DNA from: Rhodobium gokarnense
GTDB lineage: Bacteria; Pseudomonadota; Alphaproteobacteria; Rhizobiales; Rhodobiaceae
NCBI RefSeq assembly: GCF_025961475.1
Contig: NZ_JAOQNS010000013.1
Coordinates: 1 to 64,000 of the forward strand
Direction of reading: 5' to 3'
DNA: 64,000 nucleotides
Positions 49,071-58,642 of the stretch are shown in pieces (position 1 is the first letter of the stretch; the number at the start of each line of letters is the position of its first letter). The notes beneath the pieces were generated by a model. That model had not been told where the DNA came from. It did not search any database and worked only from the letters and a program-made list of their open reading frames with translations. Both the position numbers and the translations under genes were made by a program.

Positions 49071-49955
49071 ATGCTGACGAGCGACGGCTGGTCCGACTAT
49101 GCGCTTCTCGACATGGGGGCCGGCGAAAAGCTGGAGCGCTACGGCAGGCTCACGATCGTCCGCCCGGAGCCCCAGGCGATGGGCTCGCGAAAGCTCGACG
49201 ACGCGGTCTGGGAGGCGGCGGATGCGGTCTTTACCGGCGACACGGACGAGGAAGGCCCGGGGCGCTGGAAGTTCGCACGAAAGCTGCCGGAGACCTGGCC
49301 GATGCGCTATGGCGATGTCGGCTTTCTCGGCCGCTTCACCTCGTTCCGCCATGTGGGCCTCTTTCCCGAGCAGGACGCCCACTGGCGCTGGATGGCGGAG
49401 AAGATCCGCGGGGCCCGGCGGCCGGTGAAGGTGCTCAACCTCTTCGGCTATACCGGCCTTGCCTCGCTGGTCGCCGCCGAGGCGGGCGCACAGGTCACCC
49501 ATGTGGACGCCTCGAAAAAAGCGATTGGCTGGGCGCGGGAGAACCAGGCGCTCTCCAAGCTCGACGACAAGCCGATCCGCTGGATCTGCGACGACGCCAC
49601 GAAATTCGTCGCCCGCGAGGGACGGCGCGGCAACACTTATGACGGCATCCTGCTCGATCCGCCGAAATACGGCCGGGGGCCGAAGGGCGAGGTCTGGCAG
49701 CTCTTTGAAAACCTGCCGGAAATGGTGCGGCTCTGCCGGGAGATCCTGGCGCCGGACGCCCTCTTCCTGGTGCTGACGGCCTATTCGATCCGCGCCTCGT
49801 TTCTTGCCAGCCACGAGCTTCTCGCCGAGACCCTGTCCCACCGCGGCGGCACCATCGAGTCGGGCGAGCTGGCGCTCATCGAGCAGGGGCTGGACGGTGC
49901 CGGCGGAGGCCGGGCGCTCTCAACCTCCATGTTCTCGCGCTGGAGCGGACAATGA
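49071..49955 (+). CDS. Class I SAM-dependent RNA methyltransferase (RlmI/RlmK-like)
   Basis: At least 294 residues. Motif I is VLNLFGYTGLASL, the acidic motif II THVDASKKAIGW and the catalytic motif DPPKYGRGPKGEVW, as in 23S rRNA methyltransferases of the RlmI/RlmK group. Homologues start further upstream: in-frame codons before 49071 encode PKGVWPV, part of the conserved WPVxLxSDGWSDYALLD. No upstream ATG exists; a CTG at 48975, seven bases from GGAG, is the best start. It overlaps the next gene by 4 bp. Confidence 0.82.
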   Translation: MLTSDGWSDYALLDMGAGEKLERYGRLTIVRPEPQAMGSRKLDDAVWEAADAVFTGDTDEEGPGRWKFARKLPETWPMRYGDVGFLGRFTSFRHVGLFPEQDAHWRWMAEKIRGARRPVKVLNLFGYTGLASLVAAEAGAQVTHVDASKKAIGWARENQALSKLDDKPIRWICDDATKFVAREGRRGNTYDGILLDPPKYGRGPKGEVWQLFENLPEMVRLCREILAPDALFLVLTAYSIRASFLASHELLAETLSHRGGTIESGELALIEQGLDGAGGGRALSTSMFSRWSGQ

Positions 49956-50788
49956 GCGCGCAAAGCGGGCCGGGACGGCCGGGTCTCGTCAAGACCGTCA
50001 CCAGCCTTGCCAATCCGCTGGTCAAGGACATCCGCGCCCTCTCCCAGCGCAAGCACCGGCAGGCGACCGGGCTCTTCGTCGCCGAAGGCTTGAAACTTGT
50101 CGCCGATGCCATCGAAGCCGGCTGGCCGATCAAGACCTTCGTCCATGCGGAGAAGGTCTCTCACCACGAGCTGGTGTCGCGGACCGCCGCCCGCGTGGTC
50201 GCCCATGGCGGGCTCGTCCTCAAGGTCTCCGAGGCCGTGCTGGAAAAGATGACGCGGCGGGACAATCCGCAGATGGTCATCGGCGTCTTCGAACAGAAGA
50301 CGGTGCCGCTCGACGCCATCGACCCGGCCGGCGCAACGGTCTGGATCGCGCTGGAAGGCATCAAGGACCCGGGCAATCTCGGCACGATCCTTCGCACGGC
50401 AGACGCCGTCGGCGCCTCCGGCGTCCTCCTCGTCGGCGACACGGTCGATCCGTTCGGCACGGAAGCCGTCCGCGCGACCATGGGCTCGATCTTCCACGTG
50501 CCGCTCGCCCGCGCCAGCATCGAGGCCTTCAAGGCCTGGCGGCCAAGTTGGCCGGGCACGGTCGTCGGCACGCACCTGTCCGCCACCGAGGACTACCGCG
50601 CCGTTCCCTATGAGGAGCCGGTGCTCCTCTTCATGGGCAACGAGCAGTCGGGCCTGCCGGAGGATCTCGCCGGCCTCTGCGACCGGCTGGTCAAGATCCC
50701 GATGGCCGGCAAGGCCGATTCCCTCAACCTCGCCGTCTCGACCGCGGTGATGCTTTACGAAGTGCGGCGGGGGAAGCTTACGGTGTGA
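49952..50788 (+). CDS. TrmH/SpoU family RNA 2'-O-methyltransferase
   Basis: A 278-residue SPOUT methyltransferase with a substrate-binding N-terminal domain (LANPLVKDIRALSQRKHR) and the three knot motifs EGIKDPGNLGTILRTADA, LLFMGNEQSGLP and IPMAGKADSLNLAVSTA. It modifies a ribose in rRNA or tRNA; which one is not clear. It is translationally coupled (ATGA) to the preceding methyltransferase. Confidence 0.92.
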   Translation: MSAQSGPGRPGLVKTVTSLANPLVKDIRALSQRKHRQATGLFVAEGLKLVADAIEAGWPIKTFVHAEKVSHHELVSRTAARVVAHGGLVLKVSEAVLEKMTRRDNPQMVIGVFEQKTVPLDAIDPAGATVWIALEGIKDPGNLGTILRTADAVGASGVLLVGDTVDPFGTEAVRATMGSIFHVPLARASIEAFKAWRPSWPGTVVGTHLSATEDYRAVPYEEPVLLFMGNEQSGLPEDLAGLCDRLVKIPMAGKADSLNLAVSTAVMLYEVRRGKLTV

Positions 50789-50820
50789 GGCGCTGACGCC
50801 TTCAATGGCGCTTGCGACCG

Positions 50821-51090
50821 GGTCACCCCGGCCCGCCAAACCCTCCACCGTCACCCCGGGCGGAGCGAAGCGGAGACCCGGGGCCTATTGCCCCTCTCCA
50901 TACGGTATGTCGTTGCCGAGCGGAAAGGCCGTTGTCTGGATTGCTTCGCTGCGCTCGCAATGACGAAGAATCTGTCGACGTCATCGCGAGGAGGCCCGCA
51001 GGGCCGACGCGGCGATCCAGCCGAGGCGGGCTACCGCGTTGAGGCGGGCAATGGGTCCCGGGTCTCCGCTTCGCTCCGCCCGGGATGACG
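50821..51090. repeat. Dispersed intergenic repeats, family B (copy 3)
   Basis: An array in a 434-bp gap without genes: GTCACCCCGGGCGGAGCGAA, GGATTGCTTCGCTGCGCTCG with CAATGACG, TCATCGCGAGGAGGCCCGCA with CGGCGATCCAG, and TCTCCGCTTCGCTCCGCCCG with GGATGACG. Outer blocks are inverted with respect to each other. Confidence 0.7.
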
Positions 51091-51117
51091 ACAGAGAGTG
51101 ACGGCACCAATCGAAGC

Positions 51118-51210
51118 CGTCAGGCTTCGCAAGGCCGAACGGCCGCCGGCGCCGTTGCGCCGCCCCCGCGGAGGCCAGGGAGCGCAGCGACCGCTCGGCC
51201 GTGAGCGACA
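51118..51210. repeat. Family C-like repeat after the aminotransferase gene
   Basis: Holds GGCTTCGCAAGGCCGAACGG and GCCGCCGGCG, which read on the other strand as the GCCGGC...CTTGCGAA block of family C. Similarity is looser than between the other copies. Confidence 0.35.
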
Positions 51211-51222
51211 AAAAAGCGCCGC

Positions 51223-52536
51223 CTAGCGCATCTCCGTCATCGCCCGATCCAGAATTTCCAGCCCCCGGTCGATCTCGGCCGCCGACACCGTCAGCGGCGG
51301 GGCGACGCGCCAGACGGCGGCGAGGCCGCCGACCGAGACGATGTTCATGTTGAGGCCGAGTTCCATGCAGCGGCGGGTGACCGCAGCGCCGTAGTCCGGG
51401 TCCGGCTCGCGGGTCTCGCGGTCCTTGACCAGTTCGACGCCCCACAAGAGCCCCATGCCGCGCACGTCACCAATCGCCTCGTGGCGCGATTGCATTTCCT
51501 TGAGGCCCTTTTCCAGATAGGCGCCCATCTCCTTGACGCGGTCGTTGATGTTGTCGCGCTTCAAGACGTTGAGAATGGCGCGTCCGACCTCGGCCGGCAA
51601 CGGGTCGGAGACGTGGGAGGTGACGTGGAGAAAGCCCTTCGACGCGCAGTCGTCGGCGATCTCGTCGCTGGTGATGGTCGCGGCCATGGGGACGCCGCCG
51701 CCCAGCGTCTTCGACAGGGTGACGAAGTCCGGTTCGGCGCCGAAATGGGCGAATGCGAAGTCGGTGCCGAGGCGGCCGAGCGAGGTCTGGGCCTCGTCGA
51801 GGATCAGCACCATGCCGCGCTTGTCGCATTCCTCGCGCAGGCGCTTGAAATAGCCCTCCGGCGGGATGATGACGCCGGCGGACGACAGCACCGGCTCGGC
51901 GATGACGGCGGCCTGGGAGCCGACCGACTGGGCGTCGGCCATGGCGAAGCCGACGTCGAGGCAGGTGGTATCGCACTTGCCGCAGCAGTGCTTCACCGGG
52001 CAGCGATAGCTGTTGGGCGTCGGCAGCGCCATGGTTCCAGGCATGGCCGGGCCGTAGCCGCGGTGGCCGGCGGAATAGGTGAGCGAGGCGGCAGCCGCCG
52101 TCATGCCGTGCCAGGAGCCGGAGAGCGCCAGCACCTCGTAGCGGCCGGTGTGGAGCTTGGCCATGCGGATCGCGGCCTCGTTGGATTCCGCGCCGGTGTT
52201 GAGGAACATCATGCGCTGCAGGCTCGGCGGCAGCATCGCCGCCAGGTCCTCGGCGAGCTTCATGACCGGCACGCTGACCATGCCGCTATAGAGGTGCAGC
52301 ACCTCGCGGCAGGCCTTTTCGATGGCCTCGACAATGTCCGGGTGATTGTGACCGAGGATGGCGCACATCTGGCCGGAGGTGAAATCGAGGATCTCGTTGC
52401 CGTCGACATCCGTCAGCACCGAGCCGCGGGCGGATTCGATGAGGTTGGGGACGAAGTTGAAGCCGTAATTGATGAGGTGGCGGCTGAAATCGTTGCTTTG
52501 CTTGGTGTCGATGGTGGTCTCAAGGCTGGCGGACAT
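51223..52536 (-). CDS. Class III PLP aminotransferase, 2,2-dialkylglycine decarboxylase-like
   Basis: A 437-residue PLP enzyme close to Burkholderia 2,2-dialkylglycine decarboxylase along its length: ILDFTSGQMCAILGHNHPDI, LNTGAESNEAAIRMAKL, SWHGMTAAAASLTYSAG, PLP Asp in LILDEAQTSLGR and PLP Lys in LSKTLGGG, then HVSDPLPAEVG. Unlike that enzyme it carries a Cys-rich insert, CPVKHCCGKCDTTC. Substrate may be a 2,2-dialkylglycine or another amino acid. Start 52536 is the family start. The Lrp-type gene is divergent, with a shared operator-like site. Confidence 0.85.
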   Translation of the reverse strand: MSASLETTIDTKQSNDFSRHLINYGFNFVPNLIESARGSVLTDVDGNEILDFTSGQMCAILGHNHPDIVEAIEKACREVLHLYSGMVSVPVMKLAEDLAAMLPPSLQRMMFLNTGAESNEAAIRMAKLHTGRYEVLALSGSWHGMTAAAASLTYSAGHRGYGPAMPGTMALPTPNSYRCPVKHCCGKCDTTCLDVGFAMADAQSVGSQAAVIAEPVLSSAGVIIPPEGYFKRLREECDKRGMVLILDEAQTSLGRLGTDFAFAHFGAEPDFVTLSKTLGGGVPMAATITSDEIADDCASKGFLHVTSHVSDPLPAEVGRAILNVLKRDNINDRVKEMGAYLEKGLKEMQSRHEAIGDVRGMGLLWGVELVKDRETREPDPDYGAAVTRRCMELGLNMNIVSVGGLAAVWRVAPPLTVSAAEIDRGLEILDRAMTEMR

Positions 52537-52629
52537 GGCGGCCTCCGGAGGGATGGGACCCGCCCATGGTAGCGCAAAGCCCGTCGGCGCGGGTTGCGTT
52601 TTCATGCAGATCCTTGCACGCGAAGCACG

Positions 52630-52655
52630 AATTATTGTGCTAGCATGCAATAATT
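52630..52655. promoter_or_regulatory. Lrp/AsnC-type operator between the aminotransferase and lrp genes
   Basis: Perfect 8-bp inverted arms AATTATTG (52630-52637) and CAATAATT (52648-52655) with a 10-bp spacer containing GCTAGC. It is 28 bp before the regulator start and 94 bp before the aminotransferase start, right for control of both. Confidence 0.6.
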
Positions 52656-52682
52656 GTCAGCGACGCCGTCAGGGCACAGCAC

Positions 52683-53165
52683 ATGACCCCGCTCGACCGG
52701 ATCGACCGCCAGATCCTCGACATCCTGCAGGACGACAACCGCATTCCGAATATCGCGCTTGCCGAGAAGGTCGGGCTGTCGCCGGCGGCCTGCTCGCGGC
52801 GGGTGGCGCGCCTGCGCGAGGACGGCATCATCATCCGCGACGTTTCCATCATCGACCCGACGCTGATCGGCCCGGCGGTCAAAGTCGTCGTCGCGGCAAC
52901 GCTCGCCCAGCGCCAGGCGCGGCTGATGGAGGCCTTCAAGCAGAAGATGCTGGCGCGGCCCGAGGTGGTGCAGTGCTACCAGGTCGCCGGCCCGATCGAC
53001 TTCTATGTCGTCGCCGTGCTCGCCGACGTCGCCGCCTATTCCGACTTCGCGGTCGAGGTCTTTGCCAGCGACGACAACATCGGCTCCTATGAGAGCTGGT
53101 TCGTGCTGGAGCACGTCAAGAATGAAACCCGGTGTCCGTTCCTGTGCGACGGGCGGGAACGGTGA
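52683..53165 (+). CDS. Lrp/AsnC family transcriptional regulator
   Basis: A 160-residue regulator. The N-terminal HTH is LDRIDRQILDILQDDNRIPN with LAEKVGLSPAACSRRVARLR; the C-terminal RAM ligand domain includes VVQCYQVAGPIDFYVVAVLA. It is divergent from the aminotransferase gene, and an inverted repeat sits between them, so it probably controls that gene in response to its amino acid. Confidence 0.93.
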   Translation: MTPLDRIDRQILDILQDDNRIPNIALAEKVGLSPAACSRRVARLREDGIIIRDVSIIDPTLIGPAVKVVVAATLAQRQARLMEAFKQKMLARPEVVQCYQVAGPIDFYVVAVLADVAAYSDFAVEVFASDDNIGSYESWFVLEHVKNETRCPFLCDGRER

Positions 53166-53174
53166 GACCGCCGA

Positions 53175-53738
53175 TTATTCGTTGACGGGCTTCAGCGCCG
53201 TGATTTCGTCGACGGTCTGGGTCTCGAAATAGGCCGTCACCTCGCGGCCGTTGACGGCCACCATTTCCGGCAGGATGAAATAGTCGAAGGTCTCGCTATT
53301 ACCGTTGGCATCGGTCACCGTGATTTCGTCGGGCAGGTCACCCTCCGTCGGCGCGTCGGCGCCTTTGAGCGTGCCGGTGATGCTCTGCCATTCCGGCCCG
53401 GGGGCGTCGGCTTCCGGGTCGAACACAGATTTCCCCTGGTAGTGCAGGTCGTAGAGGCTGTTGCGTTCCTCGCTGAGGAAGGTGATGTCCGCCGTCCGGC
53501 CCTCAAGGCCGTCGAGCACGACGGGATCAATGGCCGCTTCCTCGGCGTTGAGGAGCAGCACCTCCTCTTCCTCCTTGCCCGCAAAAGCGACCGTCAGGGC
53601 GAACATCGGATAGCCGGCATCCTCCACGGCGACGACACGGCCCCGCGCCGTCATCTCGCCGGCAGCGGCGGGACCGGGCGCAAGAAGGGCGACACCGAGG
53701 AAAACAACAAGAGCAGCAAGGGCCGAACGAATGACCAT
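53175..53738 (-). CDS. Hypothetical exported protein
   Basis: A 187-residue protein I do not recognise. A clear signal peptide (MVIRSALAALVVFLGVALLA, cut near GPAAAGEM) precedes an acidic, mostly beta-like body: RGRVVAVEDAGYPMFALTVA, LEGRTADITFLSEE and VNGREVTAYFET. No cysteines, no membrane helices after the signal. It is convergent with the Lrp-type gene, 9 bp apart, and probably soluble in the periplasm. Confidence 0.65.
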   Translation of the reverse strand: MVIRSALAALVVFLGVALLAPGPAAAGEMTARGRVVAVEDAGYPMFALTVAFAGKEEEEVLLLNAEEAAIDPVVLDGLEGRTADITFLSEERNSLYDLHYQGKSVFDPEADAPGPEWQSITGTLKGADAPTEGDLPDEITVTDANGNSETFDYFILPEMVAVNGREVTAYFETQTVDEITALKPVNE

Positions 53739-53827
53739 GGTCGTTTCTCCGGGGACCGGCGCGATTGCGGGCGATCTGTTGCGGACCGGTCGGTTGTATC
53801 GTCACCGAAATCCGGGCCTTGCACCAG

Positions 53828-54289
53828 TCATTTCAAGCGCTTTTCCAGATAGACGCGCTCAAACCCCTTTTCGGTCACCCGGTGGGTCTCGGCATAGCCG
53901 AGACGCAGATACATGGCGATGTTCTCCGTCATGGTCTCGTGGGTGTAGAGGCGGAGCGTTTTGTGGCCACGCCCGGCCGCGGCCTTCTCGGCAGCCGCGA
54001 TCAGAAAGCGCCCGAGGCCGGACCCTTGCGCGGATGGGGCGACGGCGACGTTGTCGAGGAGCAGGTGGTCGTCTCCCGGCAGCAGCACGAGGATGCCCTC
54101 GACAGCGCCGTCCCGCGTCGCGACCTGCACGACGCCCTCGGCAATCCGTTTGGCGTAGTCGTCGAGCATCGGGCCGGGCTTCTTGCGCATGCGGGGAACG
54201 TACGGCGCATAGGCGGCCTCGATGATGGCCTCGATGGCCGGGACGTCTTCGGGCGTCGCGAGGCGGAGGTGGACAGCAGCGGAGGGCAT
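53828..54289 (-). CDS. GNAT family N-acetyltransferase
   Basis: A 153-residue acetyltransferase. The acetyl-CoA loop is SAQGSGLGRFLI, preceded by the beta4 strand LLLDNVAVAP and followed by LRLYTHETMTENIAMYLRLG and EKGFERVYLEKRL. The substrate is unknown. Start 54289 (MPSAAVHLRLATPED) is where the fold begins; the longer frame runs into the dispersed repeat upstream. Confidence 0.87.
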   Translation of the reverse strand: MPSAAVHLRLATPEDVPAIEAIIEAAYAPYVPRMRKKPGPMLDDYAKRIAEGVVQVATRDGAVEGILVLLPGDDHLLLDNVAVAPSAQGSGLGRFLIAAAEKAAAGRGHKTLRLYTHETMTENIAMYLRLGYAETHRVTEKGFERVYLEKRLK

Positions 54290-54382
54290 GGGCCGTTTCT
54301 TCTGCTCGTGGCCTTCGGCGTTGGAGAGCACCGATAGAATAGCCGAAACGACTTCGACGCCAAGACACGTCACAAGCGTGGT

Positions 54383-54719
54383 TTCTGGATTGCTTCGCTC
54401 CGCTCGCAATGACGGTAACTATATGATTTTTATAAAAAACTCAGAGTCATTGCGAGGAGGCCGACAGGCCGACGCGGCAATCCAGCGGGCGTTGGCGGGA
54501 GGCAGGGCATTCCGCGAAAGACGCTCCCGCCCGCCACACCCTCGGTCGTCACCCCGGCCTCCGAGCCGGGGCCTAATGCCCTTATCAACCCGGTATGCCG
54601 GATGTTGGAGGAACGAGGCCGTGGCGCGGATGTCGCCGCGACAGGGGTCTCCACGGGCTACCGTGCCGCGATGGGCAATGGGTCCCGGGTCTCCGCTTCG
54701 CTCCGCCCGGGATGACGGG
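54383..54719. repeat. Dispersed intergenic repeats, family B (copy 4)
   Basis: An array in a 533-bp gap without genes. Blocks: GGATTGCTTCGCTCCGCTCG with CAATGACG, TCATTGCGAGGAGGCCGACA with CGGCAATCCAG, GTCACCCCGGCCTCCGAGCC and CTCCGCTTCGCTCCGCCCGG with GATGACGGG. A short AT-rich piece (about 54420-54445) interrupts it. Confidence 0.7.
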
Positions 54720-54822
54720 GAGCGTAGGGCGCGTCGGCAGCCAGGCGGACGGAGATGACGAAGAAAAGCAAAAGCGCTCCGCATCCCGTCGCAGACGAGG
54801 GCGCGAGGCACACCGCACATCC

Positions 54823-56028
<1,206 letters not shown>

Positions 56029-56074
56029 TTCGGGCGTCCTCCCGGACAGGCGTTCTTATCGGTTTTTGGCGCGC

Positions 56075-56269
56075 TCAGAGCCCGGTGACGAGGTGACCGC
56101 CGTCGACGGGAATGACCGCTCCGGTCATGAAGCTCGATTGGTCGCCGGCAAGCAAGAGGAACGGGCCGTCAAGCTCGGCAAGCGCGCCGATGCGACGCAT
56201 GGGAACGCGCTCCAGCGCCTTGTCCCCCGCCGGCGAAATATCGTCGGAGGAGAGCTTCGCCGACAGAGA
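56075..56269 (-). pseudogene. C-terminal remnant of an SDR dehydrogenase
   Basis: On the minus strand this encodes about 64 residues ending a short-chain dehydrogenase: LSSDDISPAG, RVPMRRIGALAELDGPFLLL, and SSFMTGAVIPVDGGHLV before a TGA at 56075. An in-frame TAA at 56270-56272 stops it upstream and no start codon with a ribosome site is present. The cofactor and catalytic parts are missing. The break coincides with the edge of an AT-rich block, so a foreign insertion or deletion probably truncated it. It lies 46 bp before the acyl-CoA dehydrogenase gene. Confidence 0.8.
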
Positions 56270-56950
56270 TTAAAACCAGACGGCAATTCAACCATAGAAA
56301 CCCCCTTTGACAGATGGACATACAGAATTCTAGCGACCGAAAAACCGCTGTTTAATCTTCATTCGAGAAGATTAATTGCGGAGCATCCCAACTTCGAGGC
56401 TTATCTTTCTTTCTTCGTATTAGCCGTACGTTTGAAGTTCTTTTCGAAAGGCAATCCGGTCCCGAAATGCTGGAAATTTCTACGCTATTAATTTTGTACG
56501 TATAAATGGCTTCACGGCCATGATTTATTAACGCGATACCAATCTCCCCTTCTTCAATATCGAAGTCTCTTGGTTTCATTGTATAATTATCTATATCGAT
56601 ACCATATTGTGCCTTTATTGTTATTGAAATAACACTATATCCTCCAATTCTGCAAAATTCGTCCCACTCAATATCGGGGAACAAACTCTGCAAGGGTGTT
56701 GGCTTGGGTCCGAGGTTCAGTATTTTTCTTGTTAACGCCTCATTGTTTCTTTTGATTATTATTTCTTTGGTCAGAAAATAGGAGAGCACAGCTATGGTTA
56801 GTGATATCAAAATAAAGAAAATTATGTATGAAAACTTTTTAGTATTTTTCACAAAATCATCTCCGAAATCATTTCTCAATATTGATTTCGGTAGCTAATT
56901 TTCTCATTTCATGAAGAAAAAACTGCCAAGATCTGGCGCTCGCGATGATC
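56270..56950. other. AT-rich island of probable foreign origin
   Basis: About 680 bp whose base composition is sharply AT-rich against the GC-rich surroundings. It starts where the SDR remnant loses homology and ends near the molybdopterin gene. It contains one orphan membrane-protein gene and no transposase or clear terminal repeats. Confidence 0.6.
56352..56852 (-). CDS. Hypothetical membrane-anchored protein in AT-rich island
   Basis: A 166-residue protein I do not recognise. One N-terminal anchor (FSYIIFFILISLTIAVLSYF) is followed by a Lys/Asn/Ile-rich extracytoplasmic part with FPDIEWDEFCRIGGYSVISI and GIALINHGREAIYTYKINS. Codon use (AAA, ATA, TTT) differs strongly from all neighbours. 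I prefer GTG at 56852, nine bases after GGAG; TTG at 56879 has no ribosome site. Confidence 0.55.
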   Translation of the reverse strand: MKNTKKFSYIIFFILISLTIAVLSYFLTKEIIIKRNNEALTRKILNLGPKPTPLQSLFPDIEWDEFCRIGGYSVISITIKAQYGIDIDNYTMKPRDFDIEEGEIGIALINHGREAIYTYKINSVEISSISGPDCLSKRTSNVRLIRRKKDKPRSWDAPQLIFSNED

Positions 56951-56968
56951 GCTACAGCCAATGGGCAG

Positions 56969-58642
56969 TCAATCTCCCTTCCCCGTTCTCTGTTTATCGT
57001 TGTCGTTGACCGGTGCGTCCTCCTCCGGCAGCCGGCCGCCGATGGCGGCGAGCGCCTCGGGCGTGTCGAGGTCCAGCGCCACCTCCGCGCCGATCTCCAC
57101 TTCGACGACCGCGTCCGGGTTCTCGCCGATGAGATGTCGCGCGCCGACGTCGCCGCTGATCGACGACAGCGCCTCGAAATAGCGGCGCGACCACAGCACC
57201 GGGTTGCCGCGCTTGCCGCCGGAGGTCGGAACGACGATGTGGGCGCCCGCCTCCGGGTCGAATGCGGCGATCAGCCGGTCGAGGGTTTCGGCCGTCACGC
57301 GCGGCATGTCGGCCAGGAGCACGAGGACGGCGTCGGCCGTCTCCGGCAGGGCTTTGATGCCTGCGGCGAGGGAGGATGACAGGCCTTTCGCATAGTCGGG
57401 ATTGTGGATGATTCGTATATCGCTCTCTTTGAGGATCGCATCGATCTCGTCGGCGCGGTGGCCGGTGACGGCGATGACGGACGCGGCCCGGCTGTCGCTC
57501 GCCGCCTTGGCCGCATGGGCGACGAGCGGCGTGCCGTCGACGGTGGCGAGCAGCTTGTTCGGGCCGCCCATGCGCGAGGCGCGGCCGGCGGCAAGGATGA
57601 GGGCGACGACTTCCGGCGCCTTGTCGCCGGGCCCGGCGATCGGCCCCTCGCGCGGCTGCGGCCTTGAGACAATCTCCATCAGCAGCCCGCCGACGCCCAT
57701 GCCGGTGATGTCGTCGGGCGTCACCTCGAGGCCAGCGAGGAGCCGCGCGAGCACCCAGTCGAAGCCGTTTTCCCGCGGGCTGCGGGCGCAGCCGGGGGCG
57801 CCGAGGACGGGCACGGCGCCGAGGCGGCCGACGAGGAGCAGATTGCCAGGGTCAACCGGCATGCCGAAATGGTCGATGGAGCCTCCCGCCTGCTCGATAG
57901 CGGCCGGCAGCACGTCGTGCCGGTCGGCGACGGCCGAGGCCCCGAAGAGGACCAAGAGTTCGGCCTCGGGCGCCAACCGGGCAATGGCAGCAGCGACGGC
58001 ACCCGCGTCATGGGCGACCCTCTCCTCCGCGACGATCTCCGCGCCGGCGGGCGCCAGCCGGTCGGTCAAAACGCGCAGCGTCTTGTCGACGACCTTTTCC
58101 TTCAGCCCCGGCAGGAGGGTGGAGACGACCGCGACTTTCCTCACCCGGTAGGGATGGAGGCTGAGGACCGGGCCGCGGGCCGCCACGAGGGCGAGGGCCG
58201 CATCGAGCGCGGCCTTCGGCACGGCGTAAGGAATGATCTTCACCGTCGCGACCATGCGGCGGGCCTCGACCGGCGAAAAGGCATCGAGCGTCGCAAGGGT
58301 GAGACCCGGATCGAGCCGGTTGAGGTCGTCGATCGTCGCCCGGTCGACGGCAAAGACGCCAGCGGCCTCCGCAAAGAGGTTGGCGCGGCCGGTGAAGGCG
58401 GGCTCGGCCGTCACACCATGGCCCGTCAGCGCCCGGCCCAGTGCCTCGGCCGCATCGTCCTCGCCGATGTCGCCGTCTTCCAGGCGGGCGACGATGACGG
58501 TGTCGTGGCCTGCGGCGCCGAGGCGGGCGATTTCGGCCACACCGAGGACCGTGCCCTTGGCGATCTTGCCGCCCTCAAGGGTCACGCTGTGGGCGAGGAT
58601 CGCGCCCGCGGCCTCGCCGAGCGGGACCGGACCGAACTTCAC
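56969..58642 (-). CDS. Molybdopterin-binding / MocA-like NTP-transferase fusion protein
   Basis: A 557-residue two-domain protein. The N-terminal MoeA/MogA-like molybdopterin-binding half shows VKFGPVPLGEAAGAILAHS, KGTVLGVAEIARLGAAGHDT and VLGAPGCARSPRENGFDWVL. The C-terminal MobA/MocA-type half shows ALILAAGRASRMGGPNKLL, HNPDYAKGLSSSLAAGI and LLADMPRVTAETLDRLI. It probably makes the cytosine-dinucleotide form of the cofactor needed by xanthine-oxidase-family enzymes such as CoxL. Its GTG start overlaps the upstream XdhC stop (GTGA). Confidence 0.87.
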   Translation of the reverse strand: MKFGPVPLGEAAGAILAHSVTLEGGKIAKGTVLGVAEIARLGAAGHDTVIVARLEDGDIGEDDAAEALGRALTGHGVTAEPAFTGRANLFAEAAGVFAVDRATIDDLNRLDPGLTLATLDAFSPVEARRMVATVKIIPYAVPKAALDAALALVAARGPVLSLHPYRVRKVAVVSTLLPGLKEKVVDKTLRVLTDRLAPAGAEIVAEERVAHDAGAVAAAIARLAPEAELLVLFGASAVADRHDVLPAAIEQAGGSIDHFGMPVDPGNLLLVGRLGAVPVLGAPGCARSPRENGFDWVLARLLAGLEVTPDDITGMGVGGLLMEIVSRPQPREGPIAGPGDKAPEVVALILAAGRASRMGGPNKLLATVDGTPLVAHAAKAASDSRAASVIAVTGHRADEIDAILKESDIRIIHNPDYAKGLSSSLAAGIKALPETADAVLVLLADMPRVTAETLDRLIAAFDPEAGAHIVVPTSGGKRGNPVLWSRRYFEALSSISGDVGARHLIGENPDAVVEVEIGAEVALDLDTPEALAAIGGRLPEEDAPVNDNDKQRTGKGD

